This document shows, piece after piece, positions 63,159 through 64,000 of a stretch of DNA of 64,000 bases. The stretch is from Paraburkholderia sp041321145 (GTDB lineage: Bacteria; Pseudomonadota; Gammaproteobacteria; Burkholderiales; Burkholderiaceae). A model generated the notes under the pieces. It saw nothing but the letters and a program-made list of their open reading frames with translations. It did no database searches and was not told the DNA's origin. Position numbers and translations under genes: made by a program. Position 1 is the stretch's first letter. Every line of letters begins with the position of its first letter. The stretch is from NCBI RefSeq assembly GCF_041321145.1, contig NZ_JBGGWA010000015.1, positions 62,001-126,000 of the forward strand, written 5' to 3'.

Positions 63159-63965
63159 TTAACTCGCGGATGTATTCATACGGTCGATACCCACGAGCCT
63201 GTCGATTAGAAACACGATCAGCACAGCGACATAGATCGTGGATGCGGACACAGCGGCGATCATCGGATCGATCGCGTACTGGACATAGTTGAAGAGTTTC
63301 ACGGGCAACGTCGTCAGTTCGGATGTCGAGTTGAAGATGCTCAATTCGACATTCACCCACGAGATGATCAGCCCGAAAAGGGAGCCGGCCACGACGCCCG
63401 GCTTGATGATCGGCAGCGTCACCAGAAAGAAAGTCTGTGTCCTGGTGGCGCCAAGATCCAGCGCCGCTTCTTCGAGACCTAACTGAAATCCGGATAGCGA
63501 TGCAAGCGCGGTGCGAACCGTATAGGGCAATACGAGAATGGTGTGGCCGACATACATGGCCGTCCATGTTCTCGCGAAACCCATCGCCGTGGCGAACTGA
63601 AGAACAGACGCACCAATCACGATGGTCGGCAGAACCAGCGGCGACAGAAAGAGGCCTCCGATCACACCATCGAGACGTCCGCTCCTGCGGGAAAGCACCA
63701 GTGCAACCGGCAACCCCAATATCAGGGCAGTGAACGTCGAGGAAATCGCCAGCCCGGCACTCAGGCCAATCGAACTCAGATAGGACGGGTCACTCAGGAA
63801 GCGCGCGTACCACCTCAAGGTCCACCCTTGCGGCGGAAAAGCGAGATAGTCGGTGTTCGTAAAAGACGTGAGTACGATCACCAGTAGCGGCAGCACGAGA
63901 AAAGCGAATGCCAGCGCGCAAAATGCGTATAGCGGCGCGTGTCGAAGCCATGCGTGACGGTTCAT
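63159..63965 (-). CDS. ABC transporter permease (PotC-like)
   Basis: A 268-residue inner-membrane permease with about six helices (FCALAFAFLVLPLLVIVLTS first). The coupling loop is EEAALDLGATRTQTFFLVTL. It belongs to the polyamine-type family, like the permease at 10812, but the two are not close. Its ATG overlaps the stop of an upstream gene (ATGA, 63962-63965). Confidence 0.9.
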   Translation of the reverse strand: MNRHAWLRHAPLYAFCALAFAFLVLPLLVIVLTSFTNTDYLAFPPQGWTLRWYARFLSDPSYLSSIGLSAGLAISSTFTALILGLPVALVLSRRSGRLDGVIGGLFLSPLVLPTIVIGASVLQFATAMGFARTWTAMYVGHTILVLPYTVRTALASLSGFQLGLEEAALDLGATRTQTFFLVTLPIIKPGVVAGSLFGLIISWVNVELSIFNSTSELTTLPVKLFNYVQYAIDPMIAAVSASTIYVAVLIVFLIDRLVGIDRMNTSAS

Positions 63966-64000
63966 CGTGTTCCCCCGGGCGCGCGGACGCGGCGGCCACC
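63962..64000 (-). CDS. C-terminal end of an upstream gene (probably permease, partial)
   Basis: The last 12 residues before a stop (GRRVRAPGGTR) on the minus strand, overlapping the permease start by four bases. By analogy with the left transporter this is probably the PotB-like partner. The gene continues beyond the window. Confidence 0.45.
   Translation of the reverse strand, partial: GGRRVRAPGGTR

Noticed and set aside
1..64000. tRNA, rRNA or attachment sites
   Set aside because: No cloverleaf, rRNA segment or integrase-flanked direct repeat was recognised by reading; a covariance-model scan would be needed to exclude a missed tRNA.

Overview
The window reads as a high-GC betaproteobacterial secondary replicon (chromosome 2, megaplasmid or genomic island) of the Burkholderia/Paraburkholderia/Caballeronia group. 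The pointers are the gene families (DUF2934, DUF4148, phasin, H-NS-type proteins with the DPKSGATWSGRGRAPAW motif, polyamine-type ABC transporters, FCD-type GntR regulators) and the codon use. This is inference from content; there is no rRNA or other phylogenetic marker here. I saw no tRNA, rRNA or CRISPR array.

Layout. 1-2350: DUF2934 gene, a decayed thiolase end, and a degenerate group II intron inside an IS6-type transposase remnant. 2350-13424: the largest intact block, a catabolic and uptake locus. A GntR regulator is followed by an AA_synth (DUF1185) protein, an alpha/beta hydrolase, an FMN reductase with a C-terminal extension, a luciferase-like monooxygenase, an aldehyde dehydrogenase, a NIPSNAP protein, a four-gene spermidine/putrescine-type ABC importer and a second, paralogous GntR. 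13425-24820: sparse and decaying DNA with remnants of acetyl-CoA synthetase, phaB, ornithine cyclodeaminase and pqiA, plus intact small genes (phasin, DUF4148, small exported proteins), a phospholipase-C-like phosphoesterase and IS remnants. 24820-33500: a response-regulator remnant, an operator-linked MarR-GNAT plus EamA exporter operon, a cupin, an FlK-like thioesterase, a broken acyl-CoA dehydrogenase, then IS and phage scraps. 33757-41258: an HtrA-like protease with an unusual active-site motif, an IS6 element split by an ORF-less group II intron, and small stress-type genes (PRC barrel, cold shock, DUF2934). 41258-46263: a signalling island (hybrid histidine kinase, diguanylate cyclase, stand-alone receiver proteins). 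47359-51043: periplasmic thioredoxin plus CcdA, small exported proteins, and an H-NS protein with three DNA-binding repeats. 51481-59650: a transposon-rich zone enclosing a nucleotidyltransferase-fold gene with an operator array and a split SET-domain gene. 60257-64000: a minus-strand operon of DUF35, thiolase-like protein, class III CoA-transferase and ABC permeases.

How the parts work together. The left locus looks like a complete uptake and oxidation route: the ABC importer brings in a small, probably nitrogenous or cationic compound, the two-component flavin monooxygenase (LLM plus reductase) opens or hydroxylates it, the hydrolase and aldehyde dehydrogenase process the products, and one or both GntR proteins respond to a pathway metabolite through 12-bp sites near 2275, 3219 and 3261. 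The right-hand operon has the same general design (polyamine-type importer plus CoA-dependent enzymes); its thiolase-like/DUF35 pair resembles the Ltp2/DUF35 aldolase arrangement. The substrates of both are unknown.

A second theme is mobile DNA nesting: four group II intron remnants or copies sit inside or next to IS transposase fragments, two of them from unrelated lineages at almost the same codon of IS6-type transposases. Many genes carry frameshifts, so the replicon is either undergoing reductive decay or the assembly has residual indels; raw reads would decide.
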